Positions 45,822 to 54,792 of a stretch of DNA of 64,000 nucleotides are shown piece by piece. The position numbers were made by a program, and so were the translations under genes. Position 1 is the first letter of the stretch. Every line of letters starts with the position of its first letter. This DNA is from JAKZVK01 sp965261065 (lineage in GTDB: Bacteria; Acidobacteriota; Terriglobia; Bryobacterales; UBA6623), in NCBI GenBank assembly GCA_965261065.1, contig OZ253444.1, forward strand, positions 7,750,001-7,814,000. The letters are read 5' to 3'. The notes under the pieces were generated by a model. The model had not been told where the DNA came from, searched no databases, and saw only the letters and a list, made by a program, of their open reading frames with translations.

Positions 45822-47418
45822 TGTCAACGCCCAATAGAAATGTCCCCCTCGGTAGCTCGATAGAAGTGTCCCCTTGTGTTTCTTGTTCGTAGGAGAGATA
45901 TCGTCGTCGTCGGGGCTGTGGAACTGTGGGAATCGCGTAGCGATTTCCAAGGGGCGGTGGGAAGGGTGGAAAACCATCCACCGCTCCTCGAACCCGGTAC
46001 TGCTGCCTCGAGAGATTTTCCACGCTTTCCATCCGACCCGGCATTTCCACAGCCCTCTTATGTATTCGCAGCCCGTTTTTTCCGTAACACAGCTCGCCGC
46101 CAGGGGTGGTCCGCCGCCGGCTTGCGCCCGCCCCCCGGACGCTGCTGTGGTGCTGGTTTCGTCCGCAGCTGTGGCGTCGGCGTGGCGATCACGTCGTGCT
46201 CGATCTCGTGCCCGTCAAACCTCACCTGCAAGCTCTCATCGCGCCACTGTTGGACCGTCACCCGTGCCCCCGCCCCCACGCCCTGGTTGCGTTTCGGCTT
46301 CAACTGCAAACAACGATTCTCGAAACGCACCACCCGGTCGTTGCTCACCACGCGTTCGTACTCGCAACAGAACACCCCTCGCAGCTCGGTGCCGCGGGGG
46401 AGCGCCTGGTGAAAGTCCGCTGCCGCCGCCGGCTCACAGGCGAAGCGCTCGTTGTGCTCGGCCAGGTACTCCTCGTCGAGATAACGGTTCGCCGCCTCGT
46501 ACTCGACGATCCCGCGCAGCCGCATCTTCTTGATCAGGCGGTCTTGGTGCGTGCCGTGATGGCGCTCCACTCGGCCCTTGGCTTGCGGCGAGGAAGCCGC
46601 CATGATCGTAATGTCGAGCTTGGCACACATGCGCCCGAACTGCGTCTCGGGCTTGATGCCTGCCAGCGCTTCCCGCGACGTCGGCTGGCGCTGGTAGACG
46701 TTTTTCCAGTCGCAGTACAACGCCTTGGGAACGCCGTGTTGACGTACCCAGGCTGCGAGCAGATCGGCCGCGGCCCAGGTCGTTTCCTGGTCCGAGAAAC
46801 GGCACAGCGCCACACCGGTCGCGTCATCGACGAAGTTCATCAGACAGGCTTTCGGGCCGCGTTCTTCCAGCCAGTGGTGGTGCGAACCGTCGAGTTGAAT
46901 CAGCTCGCCGAAGTGCGCTTTGCGTTGGCGCCGGGTGCGATGCGGTTGGCGCTTGCGACGGCGGCTCCACAGACCCGCGGCGAGCATCCAGCGCCGCAGT
47001 GTTTCGCGCGGCACTTCCAGGCCGTGGTCGGCTGCCAGATGTTCCGACGCCAGCGTCGGCCCGAAGCGCTCGTGCCCCTCGCCCGCATAGTTCTCGCGCA
47101 CCAACTCGAGAACCTGCTGGCGTCGCTTCTGATCGGCTCGGTTCGAAGCACGGCCGACGTTACCGTGCACCAAAGCCTTGGCCCCGCCCGCACGGTAACG
47201 CTTCTTCAGACGCTTCGCATGGCGGTAGCTGACCTCCAGCAGCTCGGCGGCTTCGGTCAACTTCAGTTCCCCTCGTTTCACTCGGCTCAGCACTTCGCCG
47301 CGCCTCAACTCCTTGGCACTCATCCATGTCCTTCCCACTCTCGGCTCCTCCTTCGGAGCCTCAGAGTAGGGGACATTTCTATTGGGCGCTCAAGGGGACA
47401 TTATCATTGGGCTTCAAC
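45822..47418 (-). mobile_element. IS1202-type (formerly ISNCY) insertion sequence, copy B
   Basis: Inverted relative to copy A and nearly identical. It is flanked by an 18-base direct repeat AGTGTGGCCAGCGCACAG at 45804-45821 and 47419-47436, one or two bases of which may belong to the element tip. The target sequence differs from that of copy A, so the long repeat is a true target duplication. Confidence 0.9.
46058..47338 (-). CDS. IS1202/ISNCY-family transposase (copy B)
   Basis: 426 residues, same domains and catalytic residues as copy A (IQLDGSHHHWLE, ALYCDWKNVYQ, GRVERHHGTHQDR). It differs by LTEAAELL, REALAGIK, KLDITIMA and PWRRAVLR. Intact. Confidence 0.92.
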   Translation of the reverse strand: MGRTWMSAKELRRGEVLSRVKRGELKLTEAAELLEVSYRHAKRLKKRYRAGGAKALVHGNVGRASNRADQKRRQQVLELVRENYAGEGHERFGPTLASEHLAADHGLEVPRETLRRWMLAAGLWSRRRKRQPHRTRRQRKAHFGELIQLDGSHHHWLEERGPKACLMNFVDDATGVALCRFSDQETTWAAADLLAAWVRQHGVPKALYCDWKNVYQRQPTSREALAGIKPETQFGRMCAKLDITIMAASSPQAKGRVERHHGTHQDRLIKKMRLRGIVEYEAANRYLDEEYLAEHNERFACEPAAAADFHQALPRGTELRGVFCCEYERVVSNDRVVRFENRCLQLKPKRNQGVGAGARVTVQQWRDESLQVRFDGHEIEHDVIATPTPQLRTKPAPQQRPGGGRKPAADHPWRRAVLRKKRAANT

Positions 47419-47501
47419 AGTGTGGCCAGCGCACAGGCTCGGCCTACATCGGCGGTGACGAGCGCGGCGGAGTCGGCTCCGCCACGCTCGCATCGACATG
47501 C

Positions 47502-47702
47502 CTAATCTGGCACGACTCTGACTGAGTCACGGACCGGAACGACCGTTGTGACTCCTGTATCGGGCCGATGCACACTAATCTGACCCTCTTGGACGGTCAC
47601 CTCCCGCTTTGCATAGTCGCTGAAGCGGTGGAGCACCGAGTTTGTTTTGTTGTCAACGATAGACATCTTTCCCGTTACCGTGCTGCTATTGGCGTTTGCC
47701 AT
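47502..47702 (-). CDS. Small protein upstream of the sigma-like gene
   Basis: 66 residues from the ATG at 47702: NSSTVTGKMSIVDNKTNSVL, then EVTVQEGQISVHRPDTGVTT and a final RVVPD. No family recognised. It is on the same strand as the sigma-like gene. Without the IS1202 copy only about 125 bases would separate them, so it may be the first gene of that operon. AT content is higher than in the core genome. Confidence 0.5.
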   Translation of the reverse strand: MANANSSTVTGKMSIVDNKTNSVLHRFSDYAKREVTVQEGQISVHRPDTGVTTVVPVRDSVRVVPD

Positions 47703-47945
47703 CTTGTTCTTCCTCCGCTCGCAGTAGCGAGCACCTATAGGACGCGAGAACCCGCACAGATCGGACGTTTCCACACAAGAATAATCCCCGTGATTTCAAT
47801 AACTTCCAGACGACCCTTGTGTCGTCAGTCGGGCTCGAGTGGGATTGGCAACGATCGCCCATCGTGATGGGCGATCGAGAAGCAAGCAGATGAGGCAGAT
47901 GAGAGGCGGGCACCAATCCCCTCAGCCCGCTCGGGATACAGGGCG

Positions 47946-48146
47946 TCATTTCCCAGTCCTTGAGGAATCGCTTCGATCGCGTCCGCGGCCTTCGAATCGG
48001 TAGGAGGACACGATGAACCACACGACAGCAGCCAGCACCAGCAAGCAGATGCCCTTGACCGCGAGCGGGCTGTTAGAGAAGGTGTAAATCGCCCCGGTGC
48101 CGGCGGAAGTGAATTGTTCCCATGATTGAATCGGGCTTGTGTTCAT
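47946..48146 (-). CDS. Small single-pass membrane protein after the ammonium transporter
   Basis: 66 residues with one transmembrane helix (GICLLVLAAVVWFIVSSY) and a basic tail (RFEGRGRDRSD). GGAG precedes the ATG at 48146 by about nine bases. It begins 54 bases after the amt stop on the same strand, so it is likely co-transcribed. It may be a small subunit or regulator; unrecognised. Confidence 0.6.
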   Translation of the reverse strand: MNTSPIQSWEQFTSAGTGAIYTFSNSPLAVKGICLLVLAAVVWFIVSSYRFEGRGRDRSDSSRTGK

Positions 48147-48200
48147 GGGTCGCGATCTCCGGGTGAAGAGTGAGTGGTGCGGGTCGCCGTAAAAAGTCGG

Positions 48201-49487
48201 TCAATTGCTCGCGTGAATGATCGCCCCGTCGGGCACGACACCCTCGATTCCGAGCTCCGCGATGTCGAGACCTAGCAGTTCGTCTTCGGTGGAGACGCGC
48301 AGCAAGTTCTTCTTCTTGAGCACGAGGCTCAGAAGATATCCCGGCACAAACCCTAGGCTCGCCATCACAACGATGCCCAGAAGTTGTGCGCCCAACGAAG
48401 TGAACTGATCATGTTGGGGGTAGCCACCGGCAAAGATGCCCAGCGCCAGCATGGACCACACTCCGCCGCCACCGTGGACGGCGAACGCCCCGACCGCGTC
48501 GTCGATACCCTTGCGCTCCAGAAAGTTCCCCAAATAAACGGCGATCATGCCGCCGACAAGACCGACGAGGTAGCCCAGCCCGGGATGGTAAACGTCCATC
48601 CCCGACGCGACGGCGATCATGCCGGCCAACCCGCCGCTGATGGTCCAGTAGGGCTCCCCTCGCGAGGCGAGAAACGCCCCCATCGCTCCGCCCGCGAAAC
48701 CCATGGTTACGTTAAACGCGATGGAGCTGAGCGTCATAGGCGTGAGGTAGATGCTCAGCCAAGGCCCTTCGGGCTGCAAGACCGCGCAGGCTGCGTAAAA
48801 GGCGTAGAACCCGGTGAAGATCAGCATCAAGCCGATCATCGTCAGCGGCAGGTTGTGCGGAAGGATGACCTGCGGCTTTCCGGCGGCGTCGTATTTACCC
48901 AAGCGGGGCCCGAGATTCAGGAGGACTCCCAGCGTGAAGAACGCCGCCACGGTGTGTACGCAACCGCCAGCGCCCCAATCATGAAAGCCGAACTTCGTGT
49001 ACAGCCAGCCCGAGCTACTCCAGCCCCACGAGGCGGCCAAGATCCAGACGACGGAACCGAGCACGGCCGCCAGAAACAAGTACGCACCCAGATGAATGCG
49101 CTCAATGACCGCGCCTGACATGATCGACGCGGTCGTGAACGAGAACAACAGGAAGGCGAACCAGAAGACGCCCGTGATGTTGTCCTGCAGGTTGGGCCCC
49201 ATGTGGGCACTCCAAGGCAGCGCTGCGCTCGCCGCCTCAGTCGCTACCGGCACGAATCCATGGGGGAACGCGTAGTAGATCCACCACCCGAACAAAAAGA
49301 AGGTCGGCGTCACGACCGCGCAGGTAAGCAGGTTCTTCATCATCGTCATCAGCACGTTCTTGCGTCTCGTGACACCGGCTTCGTAGGCCATGAAGCCGAC
49401 GTGGATGAGCCACATCAACACGCCGGTCCAGAAGTAGAACGTCTCGATCGTCTTGGCGGCGAACAGTTTGGCGTCGTCGGGGCTCAC
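48201..49487 (-). CDS. amt: Ammonium transporter
   Basis: About 428 residues with eleven expected hydrophobic helices. Family signatures: GVTRRKNVLMTMMKNLL, the two pore histidines in WGAGGCVHTVAAF and DDAVGAFAVHGGGGVWSM. A cytoplasmic C-terminal tail ends EGVVPDGAIIHASN. GTG at 49487 is proposed as start. Upstream codons to 49538 run into a GCAAAGACGCCAAGG repeat-like sequence seen in many genomes outside genes. No glnK is adjacent; instead a small membrane protein follows. Confidence 0.88.
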   Translation of the reverse strand: MSPDDAKLFAAKTIETFYFWTGVLMWLIHVGFMAYEAGVTRRKNVLMTMMKNLLTCAVVTPTFFLFGWWIYYAFPHGFVPVATEAASAALPWSAHMGPNLQDNITGVFWFAFLLFSFTTASIMSGAVIERIHLGAYLFLAAVLGSVVWILAASWGWSSSGWLYTKFGFHDWGAGGCVHTVAAFFTLGVLLNLGPRLGKYDAAGKPQVILPHNLPLTMIGLMLIFTGFYAFYAACAVLQPEGPWLSIYLTPMTLSSIAFNVTMGFAGGAMGAFLASRGEPYWTISGGLAGMIAVASGMDVYHPGLGYLVGLVGGMIAVYLGNFLERKGIDDAVGAFAVHGGGGVWSMLALGIFAGGYPQHDQFTSLGAQLLGIVVMASLGFVPGYLLSLVLKKKNLLRVSTEDELLGLDIAELGIEGVVPDGAIIHASN

Positions 49488-49751
49488 GATGATTCGACCA
49501 CATGCTAGCAGGAAGGAAGTTTCTCGCAAAGACGCCAAGGGCCGCTAAGGGCGCGGAGAAACCTCGGTCGGCTGCGAGGAGACACCATCATAGACTGGGG
49601 GCCTGGGGCCCGCAAGGACGCTGGCGATCTCGTAGACGAAGGTGCGTGTCTGGATGCCCTGGTTGACTTGAGAAAGGAGACCGAGTTCACGGGTTAGCGG
49701 TTCACTAGGAGCCACGGGAACTCAAGATACGATCGGTCCCCGCAGGTCCGT

Positions 49752-50459
49752 TCAGCCGAGGTTCAGCATCTCCTCGGCGTAGAGGGCGCCGGCGGGGGTG
49801 TCTTCGTGCTTGAAGAAGAGGAAGACGGTCTTGTCTTGCGCGAGTAGGTTTTGGACTTCCTTGGCGATGGCGGCACGATCGTCGGGGGTGTAGTCGAGCT
49901 TGCGGAGACGGAAGTAGACGAAGTCAGCGGTGATGACTTCGGGGGCTTCGAGCTTCTCCGATTCGGCGCGGCAGAAACAGGTGTTGTGCTGCTCGAGCAG
50001 GCGGTAGACGGCGTCGTCCTGCCAGGACTTGTGGCGGAACTCGAAGGCGAAACGCATGTCGTCGGGCAGGTGCGCCAGGAAGGCGGCGAGACGGCCGGTA
50101 TCGCAAGGCAGGTTCGGAGGGAGTTGGAAGAGCACGACGCCGAGCCGGCGGGTTGCGCGGAGCGGGTCGATCGAGCGCAGGAAGAAGTCGGTCGGGTCCT
50201 TGGCGTCTTTGAGACGCAGGATGTGGGTGATCTTTTGGTGGGCCTTGATCGAGAACGAGAAGCCGTCACCGGTCTGCTGGACCCAGTTTTCAAGCGTCGT
50301 GGCTGCGGGGTGGCGGCGGAAGGTGTAGTTGATCTCGACGCTGTTGAGCCGCGTGGCGTAGTATTCGAGGAACCTCTTGGCAGGATGCTTCGGCGGGTAG
50401 AAGTCCGGCTTCCAGGTGGGGTAGGAATAGCCGGAGGTGCCTGCGTATAGGTTTGCCAT
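49752..50459 (-). CDS. DUF72 family protein
   Basis: 235 residues. DUF72 hallmarks: GTSGYSYPTWKPDFYPP at the N-terminus, FLEYYATRLNSVEINYTFRR, FSFSIKAHQKITH, GVVLFQLPPNL, FAFEFRHKSW, and VYFRLRKLDY. The fold is a TIM barrel and the function is unknown. ATG at 50459. It runs divergently from the hydrolase at 50728, with about 270 bases between that hold no gene. Confidence 0.9.
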   Translation of the reverse strand: MANLYAGTSGYSYPTWKPDFYPPKHPAKRFLEYYATRLNSVEINYTFRRHPAATTLENWVQQTGDGFSFSIKAHQKITHILRLKDAKDPTDFFLRSIDPLRATRRLGVVLFQLPPNLPCDTGRLAAFLAHLPDDMRFAFEFRHKSWQDDAVYRLLEQHNTCFCRAESEKLEAPEVITADFVYFRLRKLDYTPDDRAAIAKEVQNLLAQDKTVFLFFKHEDTPAGALYAEEMLNLG

Positions 50460-50727
50460 GCGGTTGGCCCATGGCTTCAGGGGCTTTCAGAGAAGTATAT
50501 CCCGGCGGGGAGTGTGACGGTCTAGAAGGATTCGGTGTTGCGGGACACGAGAGCAAAGCCGCGGATTTCAAAAATGAGATCCGCGCTACGGACTGGTTAG
50601 AAGGCTGTGCGGTCGGGGGAAGTGGCGCGCGGATTCACATCCGCGCCTCTGTTGTGGCGGGGTCGAGGGTGTTGCGCTGGAGTGTCGGCGGTGCGAGTTT
50701 GGGTACGATGGGTGCCGGTAGTTGGCT

Positions 50728-51396
50728 ATGGCTAGGGTGAAGCAGTTCGAACGTAGCTTTGACGATGAGCCCGCGGTGAGTGGGTTTCTGGATATACCCG
50801 CGAAGGCTTCGGGCGATGGGCTCGTATTCGCGCACGGGGCGGGTGGCAACGCACAGTCGCCGCTGCTGGCCGCGATTGGAGAGGCGTTGGCGAATTGGGG
50901 CGTGACGGTGCTGCGGTGTGACTTGCCGTTTCGCCAGAAGCATCCCAAGGGGCCGCCCAGTGGCTCGGCGGCAAAGGATCGGGAAGGGTTGCGGCGGGCT
51001 GTGACGGCGGTGCGAGAGTTGGTGAAGGGGCGGGTGTTGCTGGGCGGGCAGTCCTACGGGGGCCGTCAGGCGACCCTGCTGGCGGCCGAGGCGTCTGAGC
51101 TGGCGGACGGGTTGTTGCTGACGTCCTATCCGCTGCATCCGCCGGGCAAGCCGGAACGGCTGCGCACCGAGCACTTTCCACGGCTCGACGTACCAGCGCT
51201 GTTCTGCCACGGCACGAAAGACCCCTTCGGGACGTTGGATGAGTTGCGCCAGGCACTCAAACTGATCCCGGCGCGTACCGAGGTGGTCGAGTTCGAGGGT
51301 GGCGGCCACGGGTTGGCGTCGCCGCGGGCCAAGCCGGAGGCCTACCGGGAGGTGGGCGAGCGGGTCGCGGAGGCTTGCGCGGCGTTCTTCAGGTAG
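50728..51396 (+). CDS. Alpha/beta hydrolase of the dienelactone hydrolase/KANL3-Tex30 type
   Basis: 222 residues. Oxyanion region GLVFAHGAGGNAQSPLL, nucleophile elbow LLGGQSYGGRQATLLA (Ser), acid in CHGTKDPFGTLDEL (Asp), and histidine in EFEGGGHGLASP. The complete triad suggests an active esterase or acyl hydrolase. ATG at 50728 is preferred over TTG at 50722. Confidence 0.85.
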   Translation: MARVKQFERSFDDEPAVSGFLDIPAKASGDGLVFAHGAGGNAQSPLLAAIGEALANWGVTVLRCDLPFRQKHPKGPPSGSAAKDREGLRRAVTAVRELVKGRVLLGGQSYGGRQATLLAAEASELADGLLLTSYPLHPPGKPERLRTEHFPRLDVPALFCHGTKDPFGTLDELRQALKLIPARTEVVEFEGGGHGLASPRAKPEAYREVGERVAEACAAFFR

Positions 51397-51440
51397 CGGT
51401 TGGGCGTCGACTAGGCCACGAGATCCCGCCGAACTTGCCG

Positions 51441-51728
51441 CTACGTCGTTTTCGGCTTTACGTGGAGCCGCCGGTAAGCCTCGCTGCGATGGGCAATGCG
51501 TGCAACAAGAACCTCCTCGGAGGAATCATCCACCCGATAGAGCACGACGTAGTCTCGGCTCGCATGGACACGGCGCAGATCGTCGCGGCCCTTCAGCTTG
51601 GTCGTTCCCTTGCGACGAGGCTCCCGGCCGACTAGCTCGAGCCATCGAACGACGCACTTCTGGACGTGCTGCGGTGAGTCAGCCAGTTGACCGTCGGCGG
51701 TTGGCGTCAGGCTGACGCGGTAAGCCAT
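51441..51728 (-). CDS. RelE/ParE-type toxin
   Basis: 95 residues: YRVSLTPTADGQLADSPQHV, TTKLKGRDDLRRVHASRDYV, VLYRVDDSSEEVLVARIAHR, ending in SEAYRR. The order of strands and the L-x-G-x-x-x-x-R-R-H pattern fit RelE-type mRNA interferases. It starts three bases after the antitoxin stop, so the two are one operon. Confidence 0.85.
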   Translation of the reverse strand: MAYRVSLTPTADGQLADSPQHVQKCVVRWLELVGREPRRKGTTKLKGRDDLRRVHASRDYVVLYRVDDSSEEVLVARIAHRSEAYRRLHVKPKTT

Positions 51729-51731
51729 GGG

Positions 51732-51992
51732 TCAAGACTTCTTCAGCCTCGCTTTGACCTTGCTCAAGGGCACTGGCTTTTGCCCTCGTGCTTCCATGTC
51801 GGCTATCGCTTCGTCCGCGGTTTCGGCCCAGTAGCGATCCTCCAGGGTCTCCAGCATACGGGCGTCCTCTTCCGAGATCACAACGACACTGGGCCCGCCC
51901 CGACGCTCGATTCGCACACGGTCCCCTTGGTAGGCTACGCGATTGAATGTATCGGGAGGAATGCGGGTTTCGGAAGCTCTCAGTGTCGTCAT
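51732..51992 (-). CDS. Phd/YefM-like antitoxin
   Basis: 86 residues: RASETRIPPDTFNRVAYQGD, VRIERRGGPSVVVISEEDAR, a helical tail, and a basic end SKVKARLKKS. The N-terminal DNA-binding layout is of the Phd/YefM type. An 18-base perfect palindrome 20 bases upstream of the ATG is the likely operator for autoregulation. Confidence 0.85.
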   Translation of the reverse strand: MTTLRASETRIPPDTFNRVAYQGDRVRIERRGGPSVVVISEEDARMLETLEDRYWAETADEAIADMEARGQKPVPLSKVKARLKKS

Positions 51993-52011
51993 GGCGAATT
52001 GGTTGAGTCGG

Positions 52012-52029
52012 ACGAATTGTACAATTCGT
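52012..52029. promoter_or_regulatory. Toxin-antitoxin operator palindrome overlapping a -10 box
   Basis: ACGAATTGTACAATTCGT is a perfect 18-base inverted repeat just upstream of the antitoxin. On the minus strand it contains TACAAT, a near-consensus -10 box, with TAGTCA (52043-52048 region) about 17-19 bases before it. Binding of the antitoxin here would block the promoter. Confidence 0.7.
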
Positions 52030-52103
52030 ACTATGTCCTTGACTATGGTGTACTAGCGGGGAAAAGTCAAGTCACGGCCGGTCGACTGTAATGCTCGTAA
52101 CCC

Positions 52104-54692
52104 ATGGCGCTCAAGGAATATCGTCGGAAGCGGGCGTTTGATCAGACCCCGGAGCCGGCGGGCGGCGACAGCTCGGCACGGGGCGGGCCGCGCGCTGCGA
52201 AGGCCGCTCGCTTCGTAATCCAGAAGCACGCGGCGCGGCGGCTGCACTACGACCTGCGGCTCGAGATCGACGGAGTCCTCAAGTCGTGGGCGGTGCCGAA
52301 GGGTCCGTCGCTCAATCCCAAAGACAAGCGGCTGGCGGTAATGACCGAAGACCATCCTCTCGAATACGGGGACTTCGAGGGCATCATTCCCGAGGGTAAC
52401 TACGGCGCGGGCACTGTGATCGTGTGGGACACGGGTGAGTACATCCCGGAGGGGTCGCACTCGGCGAGCGAGCAATTGGCCAAAGGCGAGATAAAGTTTG
52501 CTCTGCGAGGCCAGAAGCTCGGCGGGAGCTTTGTTCTGGTTCGGCTCAAGCCGAAGCCTCAAGCCAAGACCGGCGGCAAGGCCCCGAACGATTGGCTGCT
52601 GATCAAGCACGATGACGCGCATGCCGACAGCGCATGGGACGTTGAAGAGCACATCGACTCGGCCGTGACGGGCCGCACACTGGACGAGGTGCGCCAGGGT
52701 CTGCCGCCGGACCAAGGCGGCGCGACGGCCGGCGCGGACAGCATCGAAAGCGCACGCCCCGCGCCGTTGCCGGCCGATGCTCAGCCGATGCTCGGCACCT
52801 TAGTTGCTAAGCCGTTCTCCGATCCTGATTGGGTGTTCGAGGTGAAGTGGGACGGGATTCGCGCGCTGGCGTCTGTCGACGATGGCGAGTGCAGGCTGCG
52901 CTCACGCCTCGGGAACGACATCACCGACCGCTATCCGGAGTTGGAGGCGCTTGCGGGTTTGGTCCGCGCCCGGCAGGCGGTGCTCGACGGCGAGATCGTC
53001 GTTCTTGACGCCGAGGGACGCGGCGACTTCGAGCGGTTGCAGTCGCGCATGCATGTAGCTACGCCTTCGCGCTCGTTGCTGTCGAGTGCGCCGATCACGT
53101 ACTACGTTTTCGACTTGCTCTACTGCGACGGGTACGACCTTCGCGAGGCGCCTCTGGTCGAGCGCAAGCGGCTGCTGCGGCAGGTCCTGACGAGCAATGA
53201 TCGCGTGCGCTACTCGGATCACGTTGCCGAAAAGGGGACCGAGTTGTTCGAACTCGCGGAACAGCATGGCGCGGAGGGGATTGTCGGCAAGCAGGCACAC
53301 AGCCCCTACGTGGGCGGCCGGAGCCCGTACTGGGTGAAGCTGAAGGTGACGCGAGAGGTCGACGCGGTCGTGGGCGGGTTTACGTCGCCCAGCGGCGGCC
53401 GGGCGCACTTTGGGGCGTTGCTGGTTGGCCTCTACGAGGGCCGGCGCCTGCGGTTCGTAGGCGGGGTTGGGTCCGGATTCAACGAGGAGTCGCTGGCGCG
53501 GCTGGGTGCGCGGCTCAAGGAGCGCGAAGTTCGAAAGCGACCGTTCGCCGAGGAACCCGAGACCAAGGGGGAGCCGCACTGGGTCAAGCCGGAGTTGGTG
53601 GCGCGGGTGAAGTTCAGTTCGTGGACGCGCGAGCTGCGACTGCGCGCGCCGGTCTTTCAGGGGCTGCGTGACGACATCGAGCCAAGGGACTGCTGCCTCG
53701 AAACGGAGCAGCCCGCCGAGCCGGCGATACCGAAGCGAGTACCTGTGGCGGGCGTACCGCATCTGCGGGACAAGCGCGCCATCGAAGCCGAGTTGTTCGA
53801 GGGCAAGAGAGAAAGCGTGGTCGTCGAGATCGGCGGCACGCCGGTGCGGCTGACCAACCTCAACAAGGTCTACTTCCCCGAGCCCGGTTACACGAAACGG
53901 GATCTGCTGGCCTACTACTACCGTGTGGCCGACCTGATCCTGCCGTTCATGAAGGGGCGGCCGCTGGTTCTGCACCGCTACCCGAACGGCGCAGCCGGCG
54001 ACGCGTTCTACCAGAAGGCCGCTGCCGAAGAGACGCCGCAGTGGATGGAGACTGAGCCCATCTACTCGGAAGAGCGCAAGAAGGACATCCCCTATTTGAT
54101 GGCCGGGAGCCAGGCGGCGTTGCTCTACCTGGCGAACCTGGGCTGTATCGAGCAGCACCCGTGGTCGAGCTCGGTGCCGGACCTGGAGAGCCCCGACTAC
54201 GTGTTCTTCGACTTGGACCCCACCGAGGGGACGCCTTACGACACCGTCGTCGAGGTGGCCCGCGGGATTCACCGGATTCTCGAGCGGATCGGAGTGACGG
54301 TGTTCTTGAAGACATCGGGCGCGACGGGATTCCATATGTGGTTGCCGCTCGAGGCCGAGTACGATTACGAGCAGATCCGGGCGTTCGCGGAAATCGTGGC
54401 GCGGGTGGTGGCCGCGCAGATGCCGGACGTCGTCACGCTGGAGCGATCGATCGAGCGGCGCGGCAAGGGCAAGGTCTACGTGGACTATTCACAGAACGCG
54501 CAGGGGCGGCCGTTGGCGGCCGTCTACAGCGTGCGGCCGTTCCCGCTGGCGACGGTGTCGGCGCCGATGTTGCCGCGGGAGCTTCGGCGCGGCCTCAGGC
54601 CGGAGCGGTTCACGATCAAGACGATGCCCGCGCGGATCGCGAAGGTGGGAGACCTGTGGGCCGGCTTCTGGACGAGCCGGCAGCCGATCTAG
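52104..54692 (+). CDS. ligD: ATP-dependent DNA ligase D (phosphoesterase-ligase-polymerase)
   Basis: 862 residues in the order 3'-phosphoesterase (about 30-190, FVIQKHAARRLHYDLRLEID), ligase (about 220-520, nucleotidyl lysine K248 in FEVKWDGIRA), and primase/polymerase (about 580-860, GRPLVLHRYPNG, VFFDLDPTEGTPYD, KTSGATGFHMWLPL). This is the Pseudomonas-like order. It repairs double-strand breaks by non-homologous end joining with Ku. No ku gene lies within this window. The palindromic toxin-antitoxin promoter runs the opposite way just upstream. Confidence 0.95.
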   Translation: MALKEYRRKRAFDQTPEPAGGDSSARGGPRAAKAARFVIQKHAARRLHYDLRLEIDGVLKSWAVPKGPSLNPKDKRLAVMTEDHPLEYGDFEGIIPEGNYGAGTVIVWDTGEYIPEGSHSASEQLAKGEIKFALRGQKLGGSFVLVRLKPKPQAKTGGKAPNDWLLIKHDDAHADSAWDVEEHIDSAVTGRTLDEVRQGLPPDQGGATAGADSIESARPAPLPADAQPMLGTLVAKPFSDPDWVFEVKWDGIRALASVDDGECRLRSRLGNDITDRYPELEALAGLVRARQAVLDGEIVVLDAEGRGDFERLQSRMHVATPSRSLLSSAPITYYVFDLLYCDGYDLREAPLVERKRLLRQVLTSNDRVRYSDHVAEKGTELFELAEQHGAEGIVGKQAHSPYVGGRSPYWVKLKVTREVDAVVGGFTSPSGGRAHFGALLVGLYEGRRLRFVGGVGSGFNEESLARLGARLKEREVRKRPFAEEPETKGEPHWVKPELVARVKFSSWTRELRLRAPVFQGLRDDIEPRDCCLETEQPAEPAIPKRVPVAGVPHLRDKRAIEAELFEGKRESVVVEIGGTPVRLTNLNKVYFPEPGYTKRDLLAYYYRVADLILPFMKGRPLVLHRYPNGAAGDAFYQKAAAEETPQWMETEPIYSEERKKDIPYLMAGSQAALLYLANLGCIEQHPWSSSVPDLESPDYVFFDLDPTEGTPYDTVVEVARGIHRILERIGVTVFLKTSGATGFHMWLPLEAEYDYEQIRAFAEIVARVVAAQMPDVVTLERSIERRGKGKVYVDYSQNAQGRPLAAVYSVRPFPLATVSAPMLPRELRRGLRPERFTIKTMPARIAKVGDLWAGFWTSRQPI

Positions 54693-54792
54693 CCTGCGAT
54701 TGAGAAGCTTCGGGCGGAGATCAGAGACAAGAAGATCCAGCTTTGACGGGTATCCGGCCGTCGCCGGCCCGATCGGCGCGACCGTGCCCCAC

